64,000 nt of DNA from Alkaliphilus transvaalensis ATCC 700919 (GTDB taxonomy: Bacteria > Bacillota > Clostridia > Peptostreptococcales > Natronincolaceae), in contig NZ_JHYF01000009.1 in assembly GCF_000621485.1 (NCBI RefSeq), forward strand, positions 1 through 64,000, given 5' to 3'. Every line of letters begins with the position of its first letter. Within the stretch, counting starts at the first letter, position 1. The notes below the pieces were generated by a model. It had not been told where the DNA came from and made no database searches. It saw nothing but the letters and a program-made list of their open reading frames with translations. Position numbers and translations under genes: made by a program. Below are positions 1 through 9,527 of the stretch, piece after piece.

Positions 1-322
<322 letters not shown>

Positions 323-466
323 AAAGTAGATGACCAAAATCTTTGATTTTGTGTCAGTCACTTTAGTTCAAAATCGATTTACCAACTTCATCATAATAGA
401 ATCATGTTGGTAATGAGATTGTTGAACTACATTGACGTAAAAAAATTATGCTGGCTTAAATCTATA

Positions 467-486
467 CTGTTCAGTTTTCAAAGACC
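467..486 (-). promoter_or_regulatory. boxA-type antitermination site in the rrn leader
   Basis: On the minus strand the leader reads GGTCTTTGAAAACTGAACAG, the boxA-like motif (CTTTGAAAACT) that sits between promoter and 16S in most Firmicute rRNA operons and binds NusB/NusE. It lies about 145 bases before the mature 16S end. A small hairpin (AGGAC-TTTC-GTCCT, 495-508) precedes it. The site supports transcription of this operon leftward. Confidence 0.75.
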
Positions 487-532
487 TTTTCATTAGGACT
501 TTCGTCCTATCGCTTGTTACAGCGACTTTTAT

Positions 533-561
533 ACTTTAACACATTTCACAACTTGTGTCAA
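533..561 (-). promoter_or_regulatory. rrn promoter, proximal of three
   Basis: TTGACA (561-556), a 17-bp spacer, then TAAAGT (538-533), reading toward the 16S gene. The -10 box is weaker than in the two upstream promoters, but spacing and -35 are canonical. Confidence 0.6.
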
Positions 562-625
562 TAGTTTTTTTGTCGTTATTTAAAAATCAATTTATTAAAG
601 TATGTGTCTCAAAAGCGACTTTACT

Positions 626-654
626 ACTATATCACCTTATTCAGACCATGTCAA
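626..654 (-). promoter_or_regulatory. rrn promoter, middle of three
   Basis: TTGACA (654-649), a 17-bp spacer and TATAGT (631-626): near-consensus sigma-A promoter reading toward 16S. It is the strongest of the three tandem promoters by sequence. Confidence 0.8.
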
Positions 655-708
655 CAACATTTTCTTATCATTCAAAGCTTTTTTCATGTGTTGCTGACGA
701 CCTAAATA

Positions 709-737
709 AATATAACACAAAACAATTACTTCGTCAA
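709..737 (-). promoter_or_regulatory. rrn promoter, distal of three
   Basis: TTGACG (737-732), a 17-bp spacer and TATATT (714-709), reading toward 16S. The three promoters lie 83 and 93 bp apart. Tandem promoters are usual for growth-rate-controlled rRNA operons. The stretch 740-970 beyond it holds no gene that I can support. Confidence 0.7.
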
Positions 738-973
738 CAATAAAAATAAAGTAAATAAATGGTATTCCGATGAGGTTTCATTCAATTATTTACATTTACC
801 TATAGTAGTATTTCTAACTCTTATACTTTTATACATCTAAAATGAATTATATATGAAATACCTATACCATATGGGAATTGAATTTTTAAAAAAACCTATC
901 AGATATGACCATCAATTCCATAAGGAGGGGAACCCCTAAAAAATTAGAAGTTCCCTTATTAAATAATGTAATC

Positions 974-1882
974 CTATTGATTAGCTGCAATAACACTACC
1001 AAGAGCAATTGAATATAACTTCGTTTCTGATGAATCAGCTCTTGAAACTAATACTACTGGCGCCTTAGCTCCCATAATAACCCCTGCAGATTTAGCATTT
1101 GCCATATAAGTTAATGCTTTTCCGATTCCATTTCCTACTTCAATTGTAGGTACTAACATAACATCTGTTTCTCCTGCAACTGGACTATTGTAACCTTTAA
1201 TTGCAGCAGCCTCTTTTGAAACTGCTAAATCGAAGGCAATTGGACCTTCAACAATAACATTCTCTCCGAAGTACCCTTCTTCAGCCAATTTTTTAAGCTC
1301 TGCACCATCAACTGTAGATGGCATTTTTTCATTCACCTTTTCTTTTGCAGCTAAACAGGATACCATTACTTCTGGTCTTCCAAGAGCTTTTGCAGCTACA
1401 ATAGCATTTTTAAGAATACCTTTCTTCTCATCTAATGAAGGCTCAATATTCATTCCCCCATCTGTTAAATATAACAACTTATGATAATGTTCTGCTTCAT
1501 AAACCATAACATGACTTAAAAGACTATCTGTTCTTAGACCTACTTCCTTATTAAGAACTGCCTTTAAAAGTATTGATGTATCTAAAATCCCCTTCATTAC
1601 AAAATCTGCTTCTCCTTGAGAAACCATTCTTACTGACTCTAATGCAGCCTCCATCAAATCAGGCTTATTTACAACTGTAAATTGACTTAAATCCATACCA
1701 ATTTCTTTTGCAATCAAATTAATTTTTTCTTCATCTCCAACTAAAATTCCTTCAATTATGTTCATGTTTTTAGCTTCCATAACTGCTGTCAGAACATCTT
1801 CGTCTTGGGCAGCTGCAACTACAAGCTTCATTTTAGTTTGATTTTGTGCTACTTTAATTAATTCTGCTAAATTGTTAATCAT
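974..1882 (-). CDS. ptb: Phosphate butyryltransferase
   Basis: A 302-residue soluble enzyme of the PTA/PTB family. It transfers butyryl (or branched acyl) groups between CoA and phosphate, for example in butyrate formation. Length matches Ptb (about 300) rather than Pta (about 330). Family signatures visible are VMKGILDTSILLKAVL (about residues 95-110), LTDGGMNIEP (about 139-148) and the C-terminal GNGIGKALTYMANAKSAGVIMGA region. The start ATG has a good Shine-Dalgarno (GAGGTGAT). No butyrate kinase gene (buk), the usual partner, lies next to it, so the kinase must be elsewhere or the substrate may differ. The gene stands alone between the rrn leader and a 334-bp gap. Confidence 0.9.
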   Translation of the reverse strand: MINNLAELIKVAQNQTKMKLVVAAAQDEDVLTAVMEAKNMNIIEGILVGDEEKINLIAKEIGMDLSQFTVVNKPDLMEAALESVRMVSQGEADFVMKGILDTSILLKAVLNKEVGLRTDSLLSHVMVYEAEHYHKLLYLTDGGMNIEPSLDEKKGILKNAIVAAKALGRPEVMVSCLAAKEKVNEKMPSTVDGAELKKLAEEGYFGENVIVEGPIAFDLAVSKEAAAIKGYNSPVAGETDVMLVPTIEVGNGIGKALTYMANAKSAGVIMGAKAPVVLVSRADSSETKLYSIALGSVIAANQ

Positions 1883-2118
1883 TATATCACCTCATATTAA
1901 TATTTGTAGATTTATTTGAAGATTTAAAAAAAATTAAGTAAACCCATATGTTCCTTATTCTATACTGAAGTAAATTTTCCTTCTATTTTAGGATAACTTT
2001 TTTATGTCTGTCACCTGCCATTACAAATTCCTTTAAACCAACTTATAAGTTAAGGGATTTTATTATTTTTTGATACTTTCAAGAAGATCATCTAATTTTA
2101 CATACAATATATATAGGA

Positions 2119-2147
2119 AATGGTGCACTCAGTAACTATGCACCATT
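2119..2147 (-). terminator. Hairpin downstream of the TPR gene
   Basis: AATGGTGCA (2119-2127) and TGCACCATT (2139-2147) form a 9-bp stem about 70 bases after the TPR gene stop. On the minus strand it is followed only by a short TTTCC, so it is a weak terminator candidate. Nothing else is recognisable in the 334-bp gap 1883-2216. Confidence 0.4.
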
Positions 2148-2216
2148 ATCTTATCCAAATTATAATTGTTTTAATAAAATCCTACTACCTTCTCTAATCT
2201 TACTTAAAATCATAAC

Positions 2217-3347
2217 TTACTCCGCCATTAATGCTTTAATCTGTTTTTCACATGCTTGTGTAATTTCATCATGGGGATTAAGCTCCAAAGAAGTTTTAAT
2301 ATAATAATCAGCCTCTTGGTAATCTCCTAATTCCATATGGGCCATAGCAAGGTTACATAATATTTCACTATTTTCTCCACCGACTTCCAGTGCCTTCTTA
2401 AAATAATCTATTGCTTCTAAATAGTTTCCTTTACTACTATAACATAGCCCCAATTCTACAATGGAATCTAACATATCTTCCTTTAATACTAATACTGCTT
2501 CAAACTTTTCTATTGCTTCATTATATTCCTTAGCTTGCCGATAACCTAATCCAATAAAAAATATTAAGTTCCACCATTCTGGATACTTTTCTTCTAACTC
2601 TAATAGTAGAGGAAGCCCTGCTTCAGTATTGCCTTGAAGGATAGCTTCATAGCCTATTTCATATTTCACTAGATCTTCTAATTCGTAAAGCATATGCTTT
2701 ACCCTAGCTTGAAGTAATTCATCAACCTCTAGATCTAGTAATTTCTCAGCGTATAACTGTGCTCGTTTAAACTGTTTCTCGTCTTTATAAATATAAGCTA
2801 ATTGATAATAAGCAACTGGATCTGGTTGTATTTCTAAAAGTGCCTCTAATTTATCCTTAGCTTCTCTACGAAACACTTTAATTTCTTTTTTACTTGATAG
2901 CTTTTCTTCTGCGTATTTAAGCAGGCTTATTCCATAATTTAATAATGCCTGTGGATTCGTCTCATTTAATACAAGAACACTTTTTATAAAAATCAAACTT
3001 TCAGCTAACTTACTATCTTCAGCTAACTTTACAGCTTCTACTAGAATAAACTTCTCTATATTATCATCTACGGACTTTAAAAATTTTATATATTCTGTAG
3101 CATACTTAAAACCTGAGTCTATCCCAATTGTATAAGCCATTCCCCGTATAATTGCAGCAACGGTAATAACCTCATTTTCTTTTTTAGTTTTTATATTTTC
3201 AGCTAATTCATGGGTTAATAGTGGTACATCTAAGCCACCCGAAGGTATTAAATAGCCTTTTATGTTTATTTGTGCATCTTCCTTTAAATGAATAAAAGAA
3301 AGATCTTCGGTATATTTTCTTATATATGGATCAATTAAAAACGCCAT
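2217..3347 (-). CDS. Tetratricopeptide repeat protein
   Basis: A 376-residue soluble protein with TPR helices over most of its length. The clearest are near residues 255-370, such as FIGLGYRQAKEYNEAIEKFE, LGLCYSSKGNYLEAIDYFKKAL and LAMAHMELGDYQEADYYIK. There is no signal peptide or membrane segment, so it acts in the cytoplasm, presumably as a protein-interaction scaffold. The first 130 residues show no family I recognise. The start ATG follows GGAGGGAACCA. It stands upstream of a GNAT gene on the same strand, with 87 bases between them. No partner can be named from the context. Confidence 0.8.
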   Translation of the reverse strand: MAFLIDPYIRKYTEDLSFIHLKEDAQINIKGYLIPSGGLDVPLLTHELAENIKTKKENEVITVAAIIRGMAYTIGIDSGFKYATEYIKFLKSVDDNIEKFILVEAVKLAEDSKLAESLIFIKSVLVLNETNPQALLNYGISLLKYAEEKLSSKKEIKVFRREAKDKLEALLEIQPDPVAYYQLAYIYKDEKQFKRAQLYAEKLLDLEVDELLQARVKHMLYELEDLVKYEIGYEAILQGNTEAGLPLLLELEEKYPEWWNLIFFIGLGYRQAKEYNEAIEKFEAVLVLKEDMLDSIVELGLCYSSKGNYLEAIDYFKKALEVGGENSEILCNLAMAHMELGDYQEADYYIKTSLELNPHDEITQACEKQIKALMAE

Positions 3348-3434
3348 TGGTTCCCTCCATTACTATCATTCTCTTCAAAGCCTATTATTGTTCTGTGTTT
3401 TGTGTTCTGTATTTATCCTATTATTATAATTTCA

Positions 3435-3920
3435 TTAAAGGATTTTGTGAAAAATAATGTCATCTACAAACTCTCCAGTGGTTTCATTTTTATGGTGCTG
3501 ATAAACGCATCCTGAAAATGTAAAACCTTGGGATAGAAGGGTATTGATAGATGGTTTGTTATTACTATATACATATGCTCTAGCAAGGGTTATCCCATTA
3601 TTTTTCAATTGGTCTAGGCAATATTGCGTAAAGGTTTTTGCCATCTTTTTTCCTCTAAAATTAGGGTCTACGGCGATAGTTAATAAAGCTGAGTGACTCT
3701 TATTTCCTTCCCCTTGCTTGCCTCTAAAAACTGAAACAACCTGCCCATTATCCTCTGCAACGTAAAAGAAGCAGCCCGTCTCTTTCATTTTTTCACAAAG
3801 TTCAGCCTCATCTAATATTTCTGCAAAAGATACTTCAGCAGACTCCGATTCTAGCTTCTTGAATAAAGTAACTACCTGTTGAATATCCTCTTCTTTCATT
3901 TCTCTAAATTGTACTTCCAT
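3435..3920 (-). CDS. GNAT family N-acetyltransferase
   Basis: 161 residues, the usual size of a single GNAT domain. The acetyl-CoA binding motif A is visible around residues 86-105 (LTIAVDPNFRGKKMAKTF; the R-G-K-K loop corresponds to the Q/R-x-x-G-x-A pyrophosphate loop), and the C-terminal ARAYVYSNNKPSINTLLSQGF matches motif B. It should move an acetyl group from acetyl-CoA to an amine. The substrate is unknown. A GGGGGA ribosome site lies about 12 bases before the ATG, rather far. It may be co-transcribed with the flanking minus-strand genes. Confidence 0.85.
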   Translation of the reverse strand: MEVQFREMKEEDIQQVVTLFKKLESESAEVSFAEILDEAELCEKMKETGCFFYVAEDNGQVVSVFRGKQGEGNKSHSALLTIAVDPNFRGKKMAKTFTQYCLDQLKNNGITLARAYVYSNNKPSINTLLSQGFTFSGCVYQHHKNETTGEFVDDIIFHKIL

Positions 3921-3975
3921 CTTTTAATCTGTCCCCCTATCCTTAAATATGTTTTATCGCCTTTTTTCTTATATC

Positions 3976-4539
3976 CTATCTTCTTACGCTAAGACCAACT
4001 TTACCTAACACCTCACCTAGACCATGATATGTCCCCTTTTGGTATGTAAAAAAGCGACAATTCTCTAAGTCTACCTGCTGGTCTTTAACATATTCTTCAT
4101 TCACCTGAAGATTGATTATTTCTGCTATAAATAAATGATGACTGCCTAAGTTGATTACTTCTTTGACTTTGCATTCCATATTAACTGGACATTCTCCAAT
4201 AAGAGGAGCTTTTACGTATTGTCCTTTTATTGCCGTTAACTGAAGCTCTTGAAATTTATTAACATTCTTGCCTGATTTAACACCGCAAAAATCATTTTCA
4301 TAAAGAAGTTTTTCATCAGGTAAATTAACTACAAACTCTTTTGTCTCTTGGATCATGTTAAAAGAATGTCTTTCTGGTCTAACGGCTATCGAGAGCATAG
4401 GTGGGTCTGAAGATACGACACCTACCCAAGATATTGTAATGATATTATTTTCTCCTTTTTTATTTCTACAGGAGACCATAACACTTGGAACTGGATATAG
4501 CATTGTTTGGGGTTTTACATTTACCTTATTCACTTTCAT
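3976..4539 (-). CDS. Flavin reductase-like (flavoredoxin family) protein
   Basis: A flavin reductase-like FMN-binding split-barrel protein (Flavin_Reduct family), 187 residues. The family pattern is visible: PVPSVMVSCRNKKGENNIITISWVG at the N-terminus, PPMLSIAVRPERHSF, and the AEIINLQVNE segment. Members bind FMN and act as NAD(P)H-flavin reductases or electron-transfer flavoproteins. I set the start at 4539 because AAGGAGATGG sits directly in front of ATGAAAGTG there. An upstream in-frame ATG at 4569 lacks a ribosome site. The substrate is unknown. A promoter was not obvious in the 110 bases upstream. Confidence 0.85.
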   Translation of the reverse strand: MKVNKVNVKPQTMLYPVPSVMVSCRNKKGENNIITISWVGVVSSDPPMLSIAVRPERHSFNMIQETKEFVVNLPDEKLLYENDFCGVKSGKNVNKFQELQLTAIKGQYVKAPLIGECPVNMECKVKEVINLGSHHLFIAEIINLQVNEEYVKDQQVDLENCRFFTYQKGTYHGLGEVLGKVGLSVRR

Positions 4540-4648
4540 CCATCTCCTTATATAGAATTTAAAGTACATTTTATATTATTTAATTTTATTGTTTATTATA
4601 GAAATATGCAATTTCTCACTTAACCAATTATAAAACTTGTAGAAGAAT

Positions 4649-5392
4649 CTAAAATTTTCTCATAAATAACCGTTTTCTTCTATTACTAGTACTCAAAGTT
4701 TCAAATAAGTATCCCCTATAGATCATCATAAAGGAGAATAAAACCTGCCCTAACAGATAGGTTACAATACCACCTCTTGCCAACAGATTAACAGGAGCAT
4801 AGTAATTAATTACGCCAGAAATCAGCTCTCCAGTTAAAAGATACATTAATCCAATAAAAATAATGTTAGGGATATACCATTCAATCCAATTATCTTTAAT
4901 AAATTCAAATGAATAGGATATTGATTCCCATGGACTATAATATTTTTGATATAGAACTTCAGGTATAGGATTTAGCACTATAAAAACAATGAACATCATT
5001 AAATTTCTAGCCAACAAAGGATGTATAAAGGTACTTATAATTGGTTCTGCCAGTAATGTATATGCTAGTTGTGCAACATAAAATAAAAATAGTAGCCCCC
5101 ATACTTTTCTTAAGTATATTCCAAAACCCTCTTTAAAATCTTGCATCGTGATTCTGTTTCTTCTAATAATCCCTTCTAACAAATGAAGATAGTTAGAGAT
5201 TAATGCACTTGTGGCGATTAATAGCACTAGCCCAGCAAGAATCCAAAAAAATCGTAATATGTAATATAAAAATATCGTTGCAAATATGTAAAAAATTCCA
5301 GTTAGTACGATCCCCCAATTTTTTCGTATACTATTGATAGAATTTTTTAGCACAGTTAGGTTTGTATGATATAAATCTTGAAAAATTTCCAT
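4649..5392 (-). CDS. Multi-spanning membrane protein of unknown function
   Basis: 247 residues, strongly hydrophobic, with about six predicted transmembrane helices (near residues 28-80, 97-115, 128-145, 174-195 and 205-225) and a basic C-terminus (NRRKRLFMRKF). I do not recognise the family. It starts 18 bases after the radical SAM gene stop, with a GGGGTGAG ribosome site, so the two are almost certainly co-transcribed. The only functional hint is that link to the B12/radical SAM protein. Confidence 0.75.
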   Translation of the reverse strand: MEIFQDLYHTNLTVLKNSINSIRKNWGIVLTGIFYIFATIFLYYILRFFWILAGLVLLIATSALISNYLHLLEGIIRRNRITMQDFKEGFGIYLRKVWGLLFLFYVAQLAYTLLAEPIISTFIHPLLARNLMMFIVFIVLNPIPEVLYQKYYSPWESISYSFEFIKDNWIEWYIPNIIFIGLMYLLTGELISGVINYYAPVNLLARGGIVTYLLGQVLFSFMMIYRGYLFETLSTSNRRKRLFMRKF

Positions 5393-5410
5393 TTACTCAC
5401 CCCATTTTTT

Positions 5411-7168
5411 TTATATAGATACTTCATAGTATCTAGAATGATCTAAAGCTTTATTACTTAAATCATAGTCGAAAAGAACAGTTTTTACTTCATTTCTTAC
5501 TTCACTAAGAGCTAAGGGTACTTCTTCTAACTCAATTACATTATAGTTAAATGCTTCAAAATGAACCTTCTTAATAATTTGCTTTGCTGGAGTATTAAGG
5601 TAGTTAGGTAAGAATTTCTCCACATTTTCCTCCTGTTGCAAAAACTCATGGCATCTATTTTTAAAATCCCCTTCTTCAACGCGATTAAAGAAGACTGGTA
5701 ATGAAGAGGTCTTTGTATTCTTTAAAAAGTCAAACTTCAAAACTTCTTTAAAAACATCGATTTTGTGAAAATCTTTAACTTTATAAAAATCTAAGAGGAT
5801 TTCATATAGCTTATTTTTCCCATGGGAAGTATGATGATAACCCTTTTGTTCCCAATAAAACCATAGAGCTTCAAAAAACTTAAATGCATTGGCATAAAAA
5901 TTTTGGATAATCACTTCGATTGAAGTATTAAATATCCTAGAGTTCCAATAAATTTCTACCATCTCTTCAATTCCCTTTAACCTGATGATTTCACCATAGG
6001 AAAGAGACTCGTTCTCCATAACTTCGTAGGGAGGTGTATCTGAGTAAACATAACCAAACTCTGCAGCCTTAGCCCTTAAGCCTGATCCCTTCAATAACTT
6101 TAAAAATCCCATTTGAAGTTTCTCTGGTCTTAGCTCAAAAACATCTTCGAAGGATTTTCTAAAGGTATAGTAATCTTCCTTTGGTAAACCTACAATTAGA
6201 TCTAGATGCTGATGAATATTTTTATAAGAAGAAATTGTCTTAACCCTTTGGCTAAGCTTTTTAAAGTCCACTTTTCTGTCAATTTCCTTTAAGGTTGCTT
6301 CATTGGTAGATTGAACACCTATTTCAAATTGAAATAATCCTACTGGAGCCTCCTTTAAAAATTCCATTAGATCTTCCCCTAATATATCCGCCGTCACTTC
6401 AAAGTGAAAATTAGTTTTTCCTTTATTATGTTCCATAATGAAATTCATAATTTCTAATGCAAAGGCTTTATTGGCATTAAATGTTCTATCAACAAATTTT
6501 ACCTGTCTTACTTCTGCATCTATAAAATATTTTAATTCGCTCTTTACTCGATCTACTGGTAAATATCTAACCCCTTGTTCGGCAGATGATAGGCAGTACT
6601 GACAATTGTAGGGACAGCCCCTTGAGCTCTCATAATAGATAATCTTGTCCTCAACCAATAATTCTGCGTCGTAGGGGAAAGGTAATTCTTCCATAGAAGG
6701 ATTTTTTTCCTTTTGAGGATTAATATAGATTTCCCCTCTTGCTCTATAGCCTATAGCTGGTACTTGTGTGTAGTCTCCATCAGAATTTATTAGATTAATT
6801 AATTCCCTAAAGGTCTTTTCTCCTTCACCAATTACAACTAAATCAATTGAGTCGTTAGCTTCCATTAACTCTTTGGTTTCAAAGGATACCTCTGGGCCTC
6901 CTAGAATAATCATGATACCTGGCAAAACTTTTTTAATATGGTTAGCAATATGAAGGATCATATCGATATTCCAAATATAGCAGGAAAAGCATAGTACATC
7001 TGGATGCATTTTATAAATTTCTGAAATAATATAGTCAGTTGAGTTGTTGATAGTAAATTCTTTTATCTCTACCTTTATATTAACATCATCAACAGACTTT
7101 TTTAAATATCTAATGGCTAAGTTTGTATGGACATATTTTGCATTTAATGTTGTTAGTAGAACCTTCAT
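5411..7168 (-). CDS. B12-binding domain radical SAM protein (DUF4080 type)
   Basis: 585 residues. The N-terminal third is a cobalamin-binding-like Rossmann domain (VLLTTLNAKYVHTNLAIRYL, then IILGGPEVSFE near residue 90). The radical SAM core follows, with the [4Fe-4S] motif CPYNCQYC near 185-192. The C-terminal third fits the DUF4080 extension. Members probably do SAM-radical chemistry such as methylation or rearrangement on unknown substrates. The start ATG has GAGGT seven bases before it. The gene lies between a GNAT gene (25 bases upstream) and a membrane protein gene, likely one operon. The enzyme class is secure. The reaction is unknown. Confidence 0.88.
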   Translation of the reverse strand: MKVLLTTLNAKYVHTNLAIRYLKKSVDDVNIKVEIKEFTINNSTDYIISEIYKMHPDVLCFSCYIWNIDMILHIANHIKKVLPGIMIILGGPEVSFETKELMEANDSIDLVVIGEGEKTFRELINLINSDGDYTQVPAIGYRARGEIYINPQKEKNPSMEELPFPYDAELLVEDKIIYYESSRGCPYNCQYCLSSAEQGVRYLPVDRVKSELKYFIDAEVRQVKFVDRTFNANKAFALEIMNFIMEHNKGKTNFHFEVTADILGEDLMEFLKEAPVGLFQFEIGVQSTNEATLKEIDRKVDFKKLSQRVKTISSYKNIHQHLDLIVGLPKEDYYTFRKSFEDVFELRPEKLQMGFLKLLKGSGLRAKAAEFGYVYSDTPPYEVMENESLSYGEIIRLKGIEEMVEIYWNSRIFNTSIEVIIQNFYANAFKFFEALWFYWEQKGYHHTSHGKNKLYEILLDFYKVKDFHKIDVFKEVLKFDFLKNTKTSSLPVFFNRVEEGDFKNRCHEFLQQEENVEKFLPNYLNTPAKQIIKKVHFEAFNYNVIELEEVPLALSEVRNEVKTVLFDYDLSNKALDHSRYYEVSI

Positions 7169-7193
7169 TCATTAACCTCTTTTCAATACTAAT

Positions 7194-7961
7194 TTATTCT
7201 TCTTTAGTAATCATACCTTTTTTCTTTAAGCCAAACCATAGAACATCGCCCCAATAAACCAGTCCTAATTCTCTAGCAAGATTTTTGGAGGCTTCATTAG
7301 TTACTACGATATGAACGTAAGGAATATTTCCTCTCTCTACAACTTTTCTTACTAGATCTCCTGTAATTTTTTTAGCTAACCCCTTTTTCCTGTACTCTTC
7401 TATTGTATACATTACCCCCATAGAGTTATCTTCTCTAACAAGTGCCCATGACACTGGCTTACCTTCTTCAATAATTACAGATGATGGTCTCTTTTGAATA
7501 CATTCCAGTAAGTATTCCCTCGAGCCCTCCTCCTTGTAAGTGTAATGGTAATCAACAATATCAATATCCTCTATAGTTAAGGAGGGGAGTACTTCTACTA
7601 AGGAGATTTTCTCTATATTCTCTTCTGGTAAATAATATAATTGACAATGTTCATCCCAGTCTAATTCATATTCAGTTAAGCTTTCCTTAATTTTATTTGC
7701 CCACGCCATCGGTAGTCCACAAAAACCAACATAGTCTGGAAAGGCAAAGTTATTTAAAATTTGACTTAGAATCTCTTCATCCTTACTATAGGGTATAGCC
7801 CAATAACCATCTTTTAATACAAATCCCCTAGGCTTTTGATGGTCATCTACATAGATTTCTACATTCTCGCTATTTTTTATTCTTCCTATTGTATTTAAAT
7901 GGGCGATTGGGTCTTCTGCCAATAAATCCTTAATTAATTTGATATCTTTAATAGGATGCAT
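7194..7961 (-). CDS. GNAT family N-acetyltransferase, two-part
   Basis: 255 residues from the chosen ATG at 7961, which has AAAGGGGGAG just upstream. A TTG 18 bases earlier is inside that ribosome site and is unlikely. The first 130 residues have no obvious catalytic motif. The C-terminal half carries the acetyl-CoA motif (VMYTIEEYRKKGLAKKITGDL, about residues 195-215), with R-K-K-G-L-A as the pyrophosphate loop, and ASKNLARELGLVYWGDVLW at the end. This is the glycine N-acyltransferase/FR47-like arrangement. The substrate is unknown. It heads the operon with the radical SAM and membrane genes. Confidence 0.85.
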   Translation of the reverse strand: MHPIKDIKLIKDLLAEDPIAHLNTIGRIKNSENVEIYVDDHQKPRGFVLKDGYWAIPYSKDEEILSQILNNFAFPDYVGFCGLPMAWANKIKESLTEYELDWDEHCQLYYLPEENIEKISLVEVLPSLTIEDIDIVDYHYTYKEEGSREYLLECIQKRPSSVIIEEGKPVSWALVREDNSMGVMYTIEEYRKKGLAKKITGDLVRKVVERGNIPYVHIVVTNEASKNLARELGLVYWGDVLWFGLKKKGMITKEE

Positions 7962-7991
7962 ATAGTCTCCCCCTTTCAAAAGTACATAATT

Positions 7992-8000
7992 ATTATAGCA
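7992..8000 (-). promoter_or_regulatory. Extended -10 promoter for the GNAT/radical SAM operon
   Basis: The minus strand reads TGC-TATAAT, an extended -10 element, about 35 bases before the GNAT start at 7961. I saw no good -35, as is common with extended -10 promoters. Confidence 0.5.
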
Positions 8001-8056
8001 TAGTAGATTTAGCTTTGCATCTTGCTAGGCTTTTCTTAAACGAGATCTTTTTCTTA

Positions 8057-8065
8057 TGATATAAT
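8057..8065 (+). promoter_or_regulatory. Extended -10 promoter, divergent
   Basis: TGA-TATAAT, an extended -10 element about 50 bases before the ATG at 8114. Together with the opposing site at 7992-8000 it makes this gap a divergent promoter region. Confidence 0.5.
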
Positions 8066-8113
8066 GATTAGAATGGAGACTAAAATATCAATGATAAATA
8101 AAGGAGATTTGCC

Positions 8114-8773
8114 ATGAAAAATAAAAAGAAAATTATAATAATTGTAAGTGTTTTTATACTAGTGGTTTTAGGTATGATTATCTATATCCTTTCTTATCCC
8201 CCTGGAATAATTAATAGTCCTTCATCTGAAATTATCTATGATGAAGGCTACTTTATTACAAAATTTGCTTCAGAAAACATCCAATTATTAAAGGAAAATA
8301 AATTTATCCTTACCGAAGAAGAATTAAATGGATATCTTAATTTTCAGTTAGAAAATAGCCATCTTTCTTTAGAAAATGGTCCCTTTAAGGCAAATCATAT
8401 TGTCGTTAATTTATTAGATGAAGGCTTAGTTTTAAATATACATGGTAGACTTTATGGACTACCTGTTAGAATACAAACAGAATTAACAACCATCTATAAT
8501 AATGAAAAGGTTTATTTTACTATGAGAAATTTTAAGTTTTCTCGAATTAATGTTCCCGAAAGATTTTTTACGAAGCTTATTGGTGATTCATTAGGAATGG
8601 ACTCAAGTATTTCTGATGAAAATCAATTTTATTTACCAATAGAATTTCATGAAATGGTTCATATTAATAGTATTGATTTTAAACAAGAAGGGATTTTTAT
8701 TTACTATGAACTGGATCGTGAAAAATTACTTGAAGAATTAATGCGGGATTTTAGGGGTAGAATGGGACTCTAA
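8114..8773 (+). CDS. Membrane-anchored extracytoplasmic protein, YpmS-like
   Basis: 219 residues. A lysine-rich start (MKNKKKI) leads into one hydrophobic helix (about residues 7-28), which should anchor the protein with its body outside. The rest is soluble, rich in beta strands, with LTEEELNGYLNFQLENS and IPVRIQTELTTIYNNEKVYF-like segments (actual text LPVRIQTELT). This recalls the YpmS/DUF2140 family of secreted lipid-binding-like proteins, but that match is tentative. Ribosome site AAAGGAG, ATG start. It is followed on the same strand by the phospholipase C-like gene. Confidence 0.65.
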   Translation: MKNKKKIIIIVSVFILVVLGMIIYILSYPPGIINSPSSEIIYDEGYFITKFASENIQLLKENKFILTEEELNGYLNFQLENSHLSLENGPFKANHIVVNLLDEGLVLNIHGRLYGLPVRIQTELTTIYNNEKVYFTMRNFKFSRINVPERFFTKLIGDSLGMDSSISDENQFYLPIEFHEMVHINSIDFKQEGIFIYYELDREKLLEELMRDFRGRMGL

Positions 8774-8893
8774 CAAAAATTCTTTTTTAAGATTATGTAA
8801 ATTAGATTGCCATTATCTCGATTATAAAATATAATGAAACTAATGACGGCTATTCACCAGTAAACTGTCTTTTAAAAGAAAGGTTGTTGCTAT

Positions 8894-9496
8894 TTGTTTC
8901 CTCAGACCCATAAAATTATTTCGGAGTATCTCCATGAGAATATCTCTAAAAACTTCGGAATAGAACTCAATAGAAAAAGTCTAATTTATGGAAGTATTAA
9001 ACCAGATATTGTCCCAAGCCTCGCTAAGTTAGATCACTTTAAACCTCAAACCTTTAATTTAATTTTAGATGAGGTCCATAGACTTTCCAACTACCAATTA
9101 AACCCTAATCATGAAAGTCTTAAAGATTTTTCTACACAAATTGGAGTTGTAACCCATTTTATTGCAGATTATTTTTGTCTACCCCATAATGATCGGGTCA
9201 AATACCGTAAGGCTACAATTGTTAGTCACCTTATTTACGAAAATAATCTTCACAAACTTTTCAAGGAATACCATGGTCAATTTAAAGACATCGTTATTCC
9301 AAAAAAGACCTTTAATGTTCCTAATTATGCTAGTCACTTGATTAAAGGTGTAGTTGATGAACTCCATACTGAATATAGTTTAAGGGAAGAATCTTTAATG
9401 AAGGATCTAACAAGTTCTCTACAAGCAACTTTAGCCGTAACTTCTTATATTATCTATCATGTTTTAAGAGGTGGTATTGAGAAGCAGGTTGCCTAG
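8894..9496 (+). CDS. Zinc-dependent phospholipase C family protein
   Basis: 200 residues. The layout of metal-ligand histidines and aspartates fits the zinc-dependent phospholipase C/S1-P1-like fold: THKII near the start, GSIKPDIVPSL (residues 33-43), THFIADYFCLPHND (about 91-104) and SHLIYENNLH. No signal peptide is evident, so whether it is secreted is unclear. I take the start as TTG at 8894, since MFPQTHK places the first histidine where the family has it and GAAAGG lies 10 bases upstream. Substrate may be a phospholipid or another phosphoester. Confidence 0.7.
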   Translation: MFPQTHKIISEYLHENISKNFGIELNRKSLIYGSIKPDIVPSLAKLDHFKPQTFNLILDEVHRLSNYQLNPNHESLKDFSTQIGVVTHFIADYFCLPHNDRVKYRKATIVSHLIYENNLHKLFKEYHGQFKDIVIPKKTFNVPNYASHLIKGVVDELHTEYSLREESLMKDLTSSLQATLAVTSYIIYHVLRGGIEKQVA

Positions 9497-9527
9497 TTAA
9501 CAGTATATCAGTTATTCTAATCATATT

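Noticed and set aside
555-743. A 62-codon plus-strand frame
   Set aside because: It overlaps the three rrn promoters in antisense and has no ribosome site.
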